In this document: in pieces, positions 39,237 through 48,899 of the stretch
Layout: each line of letters opens with the position of its first letter
Numbering within the stretch: position 1 is the first letter of the stretch
Assembly (NCBI GenBank): GCA_048772705.1
Contig: JBLWGC010000051.1
Span: 186,001 to 250,000, forward strand
Length of the DNA stretch: 64,000 bases
Reading direction: 5' to 3'
Source of the DNA: Leidyana gryllorum EB-2025a
Lineage: Eukaryota > Apicomplexa
Position numbers and translations under genes: made by a program
Notes under the pieces: model-generated
Told to the model about the DNA's origin: nothing
The model's input: the letters and a program-made list of their open reading frames with translations, nothing else
The model's database searches: none

Positions 39237-41189
39237 TCACTGGAACATGTCCATCGTCACCTCCTCCATAGTTTCCCTCTCTATGGGGTTTTCAGGAACC
39301 TCAACTTGTTGGATACCCTCCATACCAGCGGGAGCACTGCCTCCGAACATACCGGCTCCGAACTTGGCATACGCAAGACCGGCCAAAGCGGCAACACCTG
39401 CTACAGCTCCGCCAGCAGCCCCGGCAATAACTCCAATACTCGGACCATCGCCACCCTCCTCACCACCAGACACTGGAGGCTCGACAGGGGGCACCACGAT
39501 TATGAGTTCTTCTTCAGTTGAGGAAGTCTCGGTGACCAAGCTGGAACTCATTGGTGCTTCTTCCTCTTCAGTGGCGGCGCCGTGGACTTCCTCCGTGGAT
39601 GGTCCAGCATTGGAGGACTCGGCTGTACTGGCCTTCTCCTCCACATCTTCGGTCGGGGGGAGGGGGTCGGTAGCAACAGGGGCTTCGGTCTTCTTGTCAC
39701 CTTCAGCCTCGGTGCTCACGTTGCCCTCGCTGTCGCCATCGGTCTCAGAAGTCGCATTGTTATCACTATCGCCGTCTCCGCCATGGTTGGGACGAGTCGT
39801 GGCGGACGGGTCGTGGTGGTTGTCCTCGTCGGTCACGCCATGACCGGGCTGAGTGCTACCGTCACGGTCACTATCGCTGTTGCCGTTGTCGTTCTCCTCA
39901 GCAGTTGCCTCGTCCTTGTCGTCGTCGTCAGTGTCGAGGTCACTGTTTCCGTCGGCCTCGCTGGTCTTGGCGGTCTCGGTCTTAGGCGGAAGAGTGGTGA
40001 CCAACTCGGTGATCGTGCTCAGTGTAGTCGTAGTAGTTGTGGTAGTACTGGTCGTGGTGGTGGAAGGAGTCAAGCACAGGAGGTCGGTCAGGGCGCCCAC
40101 AGCATCGATGATGACATCAAGAGTGTTGTCTCCATCTATAGCGGCCACCACGGCGGGGAGGTTCATCGCAGTCGCATTCTGCTTGTAGTACTCAACCATA
40201 CAGGCGGTCGTCTGGCTGTTAGGGTTGTAACCCAAGGCATTGCAAGCATCACGGAGGGGCTTGGACACAGTATTGGGCTTGGCCACAAGAAAGATCGGCA
40301 GGACGTTCAAAGGACGGAGGAAGTCACCAACTTGTTCAGCGGTGGGATATTCGACTTCAGCACAGTCGAGAGAGAGGTCTCCAGGGTGCTCCGTCTCAAG
40401 AGCTGGCCAAGGATATGGGCCGAACCGGGCAACCAGCTCGTCAAGCCGAGCTTCTTGTTCGGTACTCAAAATCCCCTCATTGTCAAATATACTGAATAGG
40501 TCGGCCATCTCATAATACAGAGCCTCATTCTCTCCGTAAGTGTTGATCTGCCCAGAAGAAAGGAAGTTGTGGGCACCGAAGCCGCCAGTGCTCATTCCAG
40601 CAGGTCCGTGGGGGTAGCTGCGAGGCCAGTTCCATCCATACTGTGTGTTTGAGGTGGCTTCTATCGGCTTGTGGGGGATGTCATCCGTGATAACCATAGC
40701 AATTCTGACAATTGGACGACCACCTTCTGAGTGAGTTTGTTCGGTCGGACTCCATTGAGCTGCGTTGTCAGCGGCAGCATACATTAAGGCTTCAAGAGGG
40801 TTCTCGGGGAAGTCATTGCCCCCGCCCAAGTTACCGCCGAGCTCAGTGAGACCTTGCATAACAGTTAGAGCGTCCTCGGCAAGCGGGGCATGGTGCCGGT
40901 AGCAGTAGTCTTGAACGTAGGTGTTCCAGCCACCGAAGTTCCCGTAGCCCGAGTAAGGGATTGGTTTGTCGACAAACGAGGAAACACCATACTTGAACTC
41001 GCCGTAACGCTCATGCAATGTGTCCACCAACTCCGACATAAACTTGATCATGCTCTCAATATGAGCTTGGAAGGAGGCAGAACCGTCTTGCAGCTGCAAA
41101 AGCTCCACCGCATACGTACATTCACCTCCATCCATCTGACCCCGAACGGCCAGCAGGGCAGAAGCACCAACAAATACAAGATTCTTCAT
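39237..41189 (-). CDS. Adhesin-like integrin-beta/vWA membrane protein, paralog A
   Basis: Intronless 650-codon type I membrane protein. Signal peptide KNLVFVGASALLAVRGQ. Residues about 25-330 follow an integrin-beta-type vWA domain: LQLQDGSASFQAHIESMIKF gives a DxSxS MIDAS, then YGVSSFVDKPIPYSGYG, LGGNLGGGNDFPENPLEALM, IVRIAMVITDD, RSYPHGPAGMSTGGFGAHNF, RFGPYPWPAL and EYPTAEQVGDFLRPLNVLPI. A Thr-rich and then Asp/Asn/Glu/Ser-rich stalk (about 385-580), probably heavily glycosylated, leads to a Gly/Ala-rich membrane helix (GVIAGAAGGAVAGVAALAGL). The short tail ends EVTMDMFQ. Likely a surface adhesion receptor; the ligand is unknown. Confidence 0.82.
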   Translation of the reverse strand: MKNLVFVGASALLAVRGQMDGGECTYAVELLQLQDGSASFQAHIESMIKFMSELVDTLHERYGEFKYGVSSFVDKPIPYSGYGNFGGWNTYVQDYCYRHHAPLAEDALTVMQGLTELGGNLGGGNDFPENPLEALMYAAADNAAQWSPTEQTHSEGGRPIVRIAMVITDDIPHKPIEATSNTQYGWNWPRSYPHGPAGMSTGGFGAHNFLSSGQINTYGENEALYYEMADLFSIFDNEGILSTEQEARLDELVARFGPYPWPALETEHPGDLSLDCAEVEYPTAEQVGDFLRPLNVLPIFLVAKPNTVSKPLRDACNALGYNPNSQTTACMVEYYKQNATAMNLPAVVAAIDGDNTLDVIIDAVGALTDLLCLTPSTTTTSTTTTTTTTLSTITELVTTLPPKTETAKTSEADGNSDLDTDDDDKDEATAEENDNGNSDSDRDGSTQPGHGVTDEDNHHDPSATTRPNHGGDGDSDNNATSETDGDSEGNVSTEAEGDKKTEAPVATDPLPPTEDVEEKASTAESSNAGPSTEEVHGAATEEEEAPMSSSLVTETSSTEEELIIVVPPVEPPVSGGEEGGDGPSIGVIAGAAGGAVAGVAALAGLAYAKFGAGMFGGSAPAGMEGIQQVEVPENPIERETMEEVTMDMFQ

Positions 41190-41496
41190 TCAGTAGTAGT
41201 TGTAGTAGTTATATGAAGCGATGTTTGGGAAAAAAAGACCCAAGATGTTTTGATCTGATTGGATTGTATGCAATACCGTTCTCATTGTGTGCGCACCTGC
41301 CCCAGACTTGCGGGACTCGACCGCGTTATCTGCCCCCACCACACATGTGGAAGACCCACGCAACATGAGACCGGCAGAAGATCAATACTTATCGACGAAG
41401 GGTTGAGTAGTGAGTGAGGAGACAGAAGAGTGTGCCCAGATCGAAGCTTGACAACGGCCCAGCCCGCACGTCTCCCCCTTAATCCAACCACTCGCT
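41190..41496. other. Divergent spacer upstream of paralog A
   Basis: Shared 5' region of paralog A and the repeat-rich plus-strand gene. A short gta/gtt trinucleotide-rich stretch lies just upstream of the paralog A start (about 41194-41214). Nothing else recognisable. Confidence 0.45.
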
Positions 41497-43338
41497 ATGG
41501 GTGTATTCGATTTGGAACTCCACTCGGCTCTAACGTCACAGCGTCTTGTCCGTCACCAGATACACATCTACAAATCCTCAGACAAATCGGCCATACAGCA
41601 AAGGCGCGATGCGACCGCGAGCTCTCCCCGCGTGAACGCGCACCTCTTCAGGAGAGATGGGAAAACTATACGGAAATTGTCAGTGAGCTGCTTACGCTCA
41701 AGAAGCACAGCTGCTACCCTAACCACCACATCGACAGCGGCATCTTACGGACAGAAGTCTGACATCGCAAGTCGGCGGTGTACTGATCGCAATATGCAAC
41801 AAGCTACCAAGTGCCAGACAGTGCGGGCAGACAAGTCAGGCCCACAACGTATGGCACTCGGTGAGAGGACGAGTCCAATGACATACCAGTGGCATGCGGT
41901 CGACCCCCGATCGGTCCCGTTCGAAGAAACAACATCTCCAAGAAGTCGGTACCAGTTATTCGCCTCTATGGTACGGAAAGCGGGCCAGGCCATGAAGGCT
42001 CCTGCAAGATCAGCAGGTAACGCCACTGGCTCCAGTGGACAAAAATCGGGAACTCCACCACGGGCCCCGGGGTCCCGACAAGATGATGGCACTAGTCCTT
42101 CATTCGCAGCGCCCGTTCGCAAAATCGCACACGACTCAAAGAAAGGAACCAGCACGTCACCTCCTTCGATCTCCAGGGAAGCCAGAAGCAGACTCCAGCC
42201 CAAAATCTCACCGCAAGTTGAAAGGACGAAGCCACGGGATGCAACAAAGACATCGAGCCCGCCGGTGCAGCGCAACAATGCTTCACCTCCTGTGCAGCGC
42301 AACAATCGTGTTTCACCTCCCGTGCAGCGCAACAATGCTTCACCTCCTGTGCAGCGCAACAATCGTGTTTCACCTCCCGTGCAGCGCAACAATCGTGTTT
42401 CACCACCCGTGCAGCGCAACAATCGTGTTTCACCACCCGTGCAGCGCAACAATCGTGTTTCACCACCCGTGCAGCGCAACGATCGTGCTTCACCACCCGC
42501 GCAGCGCGATCATCATGCTTCACCTCCTGGGCAAGGCACTCCCAGTGGTTCACCTTCCGTGCACCGCCTTTACGACTGGAAGAAGATCCAAGAGATTGGA
42601 GCCAGGAGGAGGAAGGCTGCCGAGGCACTCGCCTCGCAGCTACGACTGCAGAATTCCAAAGATCGCTCACCAATGGTTTCTTCAAGAGGCGCCCTTGGCC
42701 AACCCCCTTTGCAATCCCGATCCCGCAAAGCCGGAGTCCCGAAGACTCCGAACCAATCTCTTCCGTTTGCAACGACCAAAGGGAAGACTTTGGAGCTCCG
42801 ATCCACTGGCGCCGACTCATCACCAGGCCAGTGCCCCCCGCCGCCGAAGCGATTCTTCATCGCCAGTCCCGACGCCGAAGATGAAGCAGAGCTTGCCAAC
42901 TCTGGTGAACCTTCCTCGGCGCCAAACTCTCATGAGACAGCGGAATTGGTGCACAGGTCCCATGCAGCTACTGTTTATCCATTAGATCAGCAAGACTCTT
43001 TCGTCACTGCTACAGAGTCAGGCGGACGGCGGTTCCGTGGCTCACAGTCTATAGATTCTATCGATACTATTGAGATTCCGCAGCATCCCTTCGAAGGCTC
43101 CAGGCCTGACAGCCCCAGTTCACCCGAGTCGTTCGCTTTCCTTTGCACTCTGGTTCGGCCAGAATACCGCCACGCGTCCCATTCGGTCGGAGTGCAAGCC
43201 CAACTGAGCCCCCAATACTCAAAGGCGGCTATCGCACAGTCCAGCTCGACGAGACGAGAAGGACATTCAAGGAAAGTGGGGCTCCAAAGGCATCGATACG
43301 CCGGCTGCTGTGACTCCGACGACTCTGATTGGTATTGA
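41497..43338 (+). CDS. Basic disordered protein with SPPVQRNN repeats
   Basis: Intronless 613-codon frame from ATG 41497. It is rich in Ser, Arg, Pro and Gln with no membrane segment. In the middle are ten tandem units of SPPVQRNNA (9 residues) or SPPVQRNNRV (10 residues), the last three degenerate. A charged helix follows (YDWKKIQEIGARRRKAAEAL). The end is acidic-aromatic (CCDSDDSDWY). Because the repeat units are multiples of three, neighbouring frames also stay open here, producing large antisense shadows. No family recognised. Confidence 0.6.
   Translation: MGVFDLELHSALTSQRLVRHQIHIYKSSDKSAIQQRRDATASSPRVNAHLFRRDGKTIRKLSVSCLRSRSTAATLTTTSTAASYGQKSDIASRRCTDRNMQQATKCQTVRADKSGPQRMALGERTSPMTYQWHAVDPRSVPFEETTSPRSRYQLFASMVRKAGQAMKAPARSAGNATGSSGQKSGTPPRAPGSRQDDGTSPSFAAPVRKIAHDSKKGTSTSPPSISREARSRLQPKISPQVERTKPRDATKTSSPPVQRNNASPPVQRNNRVSPPVQRNNASPPVQRNNRVSPPVQRNNRVSPPVQRNNRVSPPVQRNNRVSPPVQRNDRASPPAQRDHHASPPGQGTPSGSPSVHRLYDWKKIQEIGARRRKAAEALASQLRLQNSKDRSPMVSSRGALGQPPLQSRSRKAGVPKTPNQSLPFATTKGKTLELRSTGADSSPGQCPPPPKRFFIASPDAEDEAELANSGEPSSAPNSHETAELVHRSHAATVYPLDQQDSFVTATESGGRRFRGSQSIDSIDTIEIPQHPFEGSRPDSPSSPESFAFLCTLVRPEYRHASHSVGVQAQLSPQYSKAAIAQSSSTRREGHSRKVGLQRHRYAGCCDSDDSDWY
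42250..42540 (+). repeat. 27/30-bp coding tandem repeat
   Basis: Ten in-frame units. The first four alternate 27- and 30-bp forms, then several 30-bp units are nearly identical, followed by degenerate units at the 3' side. The near identity of the middle copies suggests recent expansion. Confidence 0.92.
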
Positions 43339-44788
43339 CCGATCACCGAAGAATAGATTTCTTTGTCCATTACCAACCATCACACTCACGCGTATTGCGA
43401 TGAATCAATGAAAGTAAGCCTGTCCTGGTGGACTGATCCCGCGTCTATGGAACAATCCTCAGAGGATTGCCCCTACACTACTATGGCGCGGCTTGCAAGT
43501 GCCCAAGAGTCTAAACAACCAACTGCCCTATTGCAGAGGTGGTGCCTCTCTCTCTCTTAAGCCGCCAACTTCAGCCTGGTGGGTGCTGGGACGTACAACA
43601 TCCGAAAGCCGTTTTGGCGTGCTCAACCCTTCAAACCTGCACTAAGGTTTTCGAAGGGCGAATCATCGTTTCCGAATGATTCGATGCGACAACTAACTTT
43701 TTTGACTCTATACAATGTCCCATTGGAACGTGTCAACGAGTAGTGCTCACGTCTGGTACTTATACCGACTCCACTTGATATCCATCTATATTGATCTCCC
43801 GATTGCATAGTGATCAATTGTACAGGTGGTGCTGGGCTGACCCCCAAGAAACTCACTCTATTGGGAAGCGCTCGAGCCGTACTTGGGTCTTCCTGATACC
43901 CTGTACCCAGCCCAGCACCCCGTGTCAGGAAAGCTCTTTCTTTGGTAGATCGCTATAGCCGAGACGGGTCAGTTGTCCTCCGGATGTCCAGCATCCCGGG
44001 TGCCCTCATTGGAACGTCTAAGTCATAGTGTCGAAACAACTGGAATCAAAATTGACCCTTCACATCATAAGAATCTCACTTACCCAGCACCCTCAGTCAT
44101 ATTCTAAGGAGTCTGATTCTAAGGAGTTATGATGAAACATGATGCACCTACTGATAGCGGGAGACGGAGAGGAGAACACACGTGTATGCGCCTGAACCTT
44201 GTTAGTGTACATCACTGACGGAGCCTTCTAGCCTAGCTCTCAGAAATGGTCGCGACCCGATCGACACCCAACAATCTAACGGACACTGCCGCCGGTTCCA
44301 AAAGAAACACACCCCGAGACATAGAGTAGGTGGGGATAAATGATAAGGGTCGTAAGGTATAAAGATCGTCAGCAACAGGCCATGACCGGTCCGCCAGTGT
44401 CTGCGTCTCGGTAGCCGGTTGGAACCGGCAGGAGACGGAGACCCTTACAGACACGCGTGTGCGTGATCCCTTTTTAGTTCAGATCGAACGATAGGTGAGG
44501 TGTAAAATGAAAGGAGTAAATTCCGTAGGACACGAGTGGCAACTCTGCCTAGTGGATCGTTTTACGAAGGAAGATAAGGCCATAGATGTTCGACCCAGTT
44601 GATTACGTGAAGCACGAACTCACTTCTCGCAACCGCTTGTAACCACCTGTCACCACCCTTCTGGCCTGTGTGTGTCTTGGGTCGTAGTCCCGAATCCCAG
44701 TCCTGTTTCCTTCATCCGCACGGTTGAGTTCCGTGGGTACCCAAACCGTAGAACCATTCAATATGGAACACAAGTACGATAGAGAAGC
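43339..44788. other. Gene-poor region, no supported gene
   Basis: Only short frames are open and none shows protein-like composition. Parts near 44330-44460 resemble the segment near 45200-45270 (a shared cggccagaaa/gaaccggcag-type stretch followed by ggagacgg), suggesting common retroelement ancestry. Confidence 0.4.
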
Positions 44789-45373
44789 TTAGGACTCGTT
44801 ATCCACCTGCACAACCCTCAGTAGTCTACCGGACCCAACGGCCGGATCGGCTCCACTGTCTGTATTCCCTGGCATCTCTTCTTGTGAGTCAGCCAGCCGC
44901 CGCTTGGACTGCGCCACCCCTAAATCAGGGTCTCGTCGCTTCGTACTCATTTTGGACCGAGTCCATGATTTCATCAGAGAAATCGAGGAGTCTTCCAGAC
45001 AGGATTCTGACAGCGCCCCAGTGCTGTCAGAAATCACAACGGGATTGCAGGGGGGAGTTGTGCGAACGGAAGGTTTCGTGGGCATGGTTCCAGCACTTGT
45101 CGCAATGTTGACAGGTAGAGGAATTAGGACTGTTGATACAGAGTAGTCTAACGTGTATAAAAAGGCGTCAAGAGTAGATGTGTACTGAGAATAGGCAGGG
45201 TGATAAGAAGTGTGGGTGCCCAGATTGTCGGCGACCGGCCAGAAACGGAGACGGTTACATACATTGAACACTGTGCCCTTTGTTGTGGACTTAGATAGAT
45301 CAGACGACAGTACCCAAACCCGAGTCCTGGACAATGGTATACTTATCTCAGACGATTCCTCACCGACGGGCAA
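44789..45373 (-). mobile_element. Degenerate gag-like fragment
   Basis: An open minus-strand frame of 194 codons with no plausible ATG at its beginning. It contains a mutated copy of the conserved retroelement leader found at 47307-47324: here the start codon is ATT and the frame reads IATSAGTMPTKP instead of MATNAGLLPIG. Downstream sequence (SWTRSKMSTKRRDPDLGVAQ) is charged and shows no intact domain. Best read as a decayed gag copy or its leader. Confidence 0.4.
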
Positions 45374-45532
45374 CGGCCGGCGCTGAAGACCACCCTTCGA
45401 GCACCTTCACCTACCATTACGATTTTGCTTGATCACTGGAATAGTCCCGTAATTAGTTAGATGGATGCACGTCCGCCTCATCCTCGAGGCTTCTCAAAAG
45501 TCACAACATTCCCTAGACGAGACAGAGCTAAT

Positions 45533-46261
45533 CCAGCAGTTGTCGCCATGTTCACCGGATCACGTAGCTCTAGTCCCTTACCTGAAGGAGACATCTAATA
45601 TTTAACACCTTTTTATACGTTAGACTATGTCTCTCAACAATGCGACTAAAGAGTGTCAACGGTTCTGTCAACTCGGATGTTTGTGTCGGAATGAGGGACA
45701 GAACTAGGAGAATTAGGCCGAAACTAAGGTGGAAGTGTTCGTTGTTACTTTGGGAATGCTGCTCGCTCGTCCTCGGTCGGGAAGTCGTCCTTGAGTGCTC
45801 TGAGGAATGCACTGTTGTCCTGCAATAATAGCTCGGAGATCGTGGCGTGCAGTTGGCACGGAGTGACGTTGTAACTGTTGAAAGTGTATTAAAAAGGGTG
45901 TAACATTCCCCCGTTCGATTAGTCTTGGAGGTCCAGTTGGGTCCGGTGTCGTTTGTGCGGTGGGGTTCTGCGGTTCCTCCCCTTACAGGTGAAGGGTCGG
46001 TCGACCAATTTGTTTGGGTGTTGATGTGGACTTCGGGGTGTAAGTTCCCTCAATTAGTCTTTGTTGGCGCGACGGAGGTGGTTCAAGCGGAGGTAATTGA
46101 GGTTCCTCTGTCGGTGAATTTGGCGGAGGGAGTATGCGGCATTGCGTTATGTCAACTGTTTCTATGTTTCCTCCGTCTGGTATGTATGAAACTCGGTGTG
46201 ATGATTGGTCATATGCTGTGACTGTGACTGTGACTGAGTGGTGTCCAGCAGTTGTCGCCAT
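45533..46261 (-). mobile_element. Decayed LTR-retroelement pieces
   Basis: Two further copies of the gag-start sequence lie at 45533-45550 and 46245-46261 on the minus strand. The second opens a 92-codon frame (45983-46261) with SHRVSYIPDGGNIETVDIT and a Pro-rich end, which resembles the C-terminal tail of Ty3/gypsy-type pol rather than gag. The piece therefore looks chimeric or rearranged. No reverse transcriptase or integrase core is seen. Confidence 0.4.
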
Positions 46262-46345
46262 GATGTTTGTGTCGGAATGAGGGACACAAGAGGAGAGAAC
46301 TAGGAGAGTTAGGCCGGAACTAAGGAGCCAGTGTTCGTTGTGGTG
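45673..46345. repeat. Diverged direct repeat pair, possible LTR remnants
   Basis: A segment at about 45673-45757 (gatgtttgtgtcggaatgag, then aactaggaga.ttaggcc and agtgttcgttgt) recurs at about 46260-46345 with a short insertion. A third partial copy (gagagttaggccggaactaa) lies near 46383. The spacing and position beside gag starts fit LTR or leader remnants. Confidence 0.6.
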
Positions 46346-46387
46346 TTTGGGTCGGTTGCTGAGTATAAGAGGGGGGAGCTAAGAGAG

Positions 46388-47324
46388 TTAGGCCGGAACT
46401 AAAGGTGCAACTGGTTCTTGTGATTGAATCTGTGTGACTAAGTTTCTTCCGATGTAATAGTGCGATGCTCCTGTATCTTGTAAGGCTCTGGTTTTTATGG
46501 AACCGATCTGGACGTCGATGTAGGGTCGATTATCTATCTGTCCTCTTTCAGTGCTGATTAGGGCCACGAAAATATGTGTTTTGCCCTCTGTTGTCTTGGC
46601 CTGTGTGTTTGTTCTGTGGTGGAGTGTCGCAGCCGATTCAGGGGCGCGTTGTTGGTTATTGTATTGTCGTTTCCGACATTCTTCAATTGTATGGCCGTCC
46701 TTTCTGCAGTATCTGCAAGTTTTGAGAGGTCTTTGGGAGAATGGAGGCTTTTGGTCGCTTTGTGATGGGGAGTGGCCTGTTATGATGGCGGTCTCTTGGG
46801 ATTTTTCTTGTGCCGTTTGAAAGAGTTGCTCTAGTGTGAGTTTGTGTATGACGAGGTTGAGACGCTCGCGGATTGATGTCGGTAAGAATGCTAACAAGAT
46901 GGTTTTCGCGAGATCTCTTGCGAGGTTGGCCACCGCTGGGATTTGCTGACGTTGTTCGGCCCGATAGAGTCCTTCAAGGTATTCTAGGGTACGGTAAGTA
47001 GCCATAGATACCGAGAATTTCCCTTTATTTGCCTCCTGTAACGCCGTGTGGAGGTATCCCTCCACGGTACCTTGGCGAGGGTACCACAGCGAGAACAGTT
47101 GTGCCACCACCGCCTGGAAATCCCTCGTAGTGAGGCCAGATCGCTCTTCTTCCACAAGGGGAGGTGATTCCTGAGGTAGGCCTTCTTAGCTCGGCGATGC
47201 CGATGGCGCTCATGTGCTCCTCCAGCTGGGTAAACCAGAGGTCGCAGTCTAGTGGCGTTGACTGCAGGGTCAGTTGGGATAATGGCAGGGTTCCAATGGG
47301 TAACAATCCAGCATTTGTCGCCAT
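46388..47324 (-). mobile_element. Retroelement gag-protease fragment with frameshift
   Basis: Gag-like frame from ATG 47324 (MATNAGLLPIGTLPLSQLTL) that shifts frame by one base near 47150-47190. It continues as ERSGLTTRDFQAVVAQLFSL and FLPTSIRERLNLVIHKLTLE. A CCHC zinc knuckle follows (CRYCRKDGHTIEEC, CX2CX4HX4C), then an aspartic-protease active site (ALQDTGASHYYIG). The frame stops at 46388 before any reverse transcriptase. Domain order is that of an LTR retrotransposon of Ty3/gypsy type. The frameshift and truncation make it an inactive remnant. Confidence 0.85.
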
Positions 47325-47441
47325 GGTGTTTGGGTCGGTTGCGGAGTACAAGAGTTGTCACTTAAAGTGTACTAAAAAGGGTGTAACAGAGTCGTTGCGT
47401 CCGTCTTTTCTGTCTACGGCTGATGATTTTTCCTGTGGAAT

Positions 47442-47819
47442 CAGACATCTAAGGAATCAGCTATGGAGGAGAAAGACGGCGAGTCTATCTCTTCAGCTGC
47501 AACCACTGCGAATATGGGTAAGTTGTGTCATCAGATGAGGCACGATGATGTGACAATGAAACAGAATGAAGCAAAGACTTACAATTATCAGACATCTAAG
47601 GAATCAGCTATGGAAAAGAAGGACGGCGAGTCGATCTTTTCAGCCGTAACCACTGCGAATATGGGTAAGTTGTGTCATCATATGAGAGCACAAAATGTAG
47701 GGGAAACATAGTGTGATAATCAGACATCTAAGGAATCAGCTATGGAAAAGAAGGACGGCGAGTCGATCTTTTCAGCCGTAACCACTGCGAATATGGGTAA
47801 GTTGTGTCATCATATGAAC
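47442..47819 (+). repeat. Triplicated about 98-bp module with exon-like structure
   Basis: Three copies start cagacatctaaggaatcagc at 47442, 47589 and 47721. Copies 2 and 3 are nearly identical; copy 1 differs at several sites. Each carries ATG, an open stretch reading MEEKDGESISSAATTANM (or a close variant), then gggtaagttgtgtcatca, which resembles a splice donor. Linkers between copies differ. Confidence 0.88.
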
Positions 47820-48264
47820 AAGGGTCTTATAGTCAGACCAGGATGAAACTGGATGTATCAGCTTATTAAAGAGTAGTGTCTTCACTGAAGTCCACGCAAG
47901 TGCGGGATTGTCAGTAACACAGACCAAATCTTAATCATCATAAGAGGGAGGCACGTACATGGATGGATTGTAGGGATCGACGGCCCGACTGAATCACTGA
48001 GTAATCATCAGTCGGTTCCTTGTCACCCAAATTAGTATTTGCTAGACACTGGCAGAGCTGCGCACCATTATTTCGATGACAACCCTATGGCAAAGTCAGC
48101 AAGGAATCAGAGGAAAGAAGCCAATGAATGGCTGATGATGTTAAAAAAATTTAATACCGACCAAGGTCGCACACAACACAAATTCTGTGGAGACAAAACA
48201 GGCACTCAAAAAGTTGAAGTCTATCTAAGTCGTGTTGTGAGTCTTCGTTCTCTCCTACATCAAC
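47820..48264. other. Spacer upstream of cyclophilin
   Basis: No credible gene. The last 25 bp before the cyclophilin ATG are pyrimidine-rich (gttctctcctac), as at other highly expressed starts in the window. Confidence 0.45.
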
Positions 48265-48472
48265 ATGGCTTCTCCTCGCTGCTTCTTCGACATCACCATC
48301 GACGGCACCCCAGCTGGTCGTGTGTGGTTCAACTTGTTCACCAAGGACGTCCCCAAGACTGCCGAGAACTTCCGATGCCTCTGCACTGGCGAGAAGCCCG
48401 GTTTGGGTTACAAGAACTCCAAGTTCCATCGTATCATCCCTAATTTCATGTGCCAAGGTGGTGACTTCACCC

Positions 48473-48503
<31 letters not shown>

Positions 48504-48768
48504 TGGCAGCAAGTTCCAGGACGAAAACTTCATCCACAAGCACAACCGCCCCTACCTTCTCTCCATGGCCAACGCCGGACCCCACACTAACGGTTCTCAG
48601 TTCTTCATCACTACTGTCCCTACTCCTCATCTTGATGGCAAGCACGTTGTCTTCGGCGAGGTTGCTGATGAGGAATCCAAGCGCATCGTCAAGCAAATCG
48701 AAGGCTGCGGTACCCCTTCTGGCAACCCCACCCGCACCGTCTCCATCAGCAACTGTGGCCAAGAGTAG
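48265..48768 (+). CDS. Cyclophilin A-type peptidyl-prolyl isomerase
   Basis: Single-exon, 167-residue cytosolic cyclophilin that catalyses cis-trans isomerisation of prolyl bonds. Active-site elements are [15 protein letters not shown] (catalytic Arg), [14 protein letters not shown] and the C-terminal [15 protein letters not shown]. At the usual cyclosporin-contact Trp the sequence is [11 protein letters not shown], with His in place of Trp. No targeting signal. Strong C-ending codon bias indicates high expression. Length equals the canonical family. Confidence 0.97.
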
Positions 48769-48899
48769 AGTTTAGGAGGTTTTTGTTTCTATTCTTCTGC
48801 TTTCTCCTCCCTAAATGAGTCATAGGGACTTGTGTGGATGGCAACCAGATTTCTAACTTATTATAGTATTATCAACAAAACCACCTCAATTATCCCCAG

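Noticed and set aside
39582-40499. 305-codon plus-strand frame antisense to adhesin paralog A
   Set aside because: It covers the low-complexity Thr/Asp/Glu stalk of paralog A, has Val/Gly/Ser composition expected from the complement, and has no family features.
41745-42823. Two 240-codon minus-strand frames with Cys/Gly or Lys/Cys repeats
   Set aside because: They are antisense shadows of the 27/30-bp coding repeat, kept open because unit lengths are multiples of three; flanks show no protein-like sequence.
44884-45146. Short plus-strand frames in the gene-poor region
   Set aside because: Antisense to the degenerate gag-like frame, short and without family features.
43339-48264. tRNA or rRNA genes in the largest gene-poor region
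   Set aside because: I looked for A-box/B-box-like pairs and cloverleaf ends and found none that I could support by eye; a tRNA scan would settle it.
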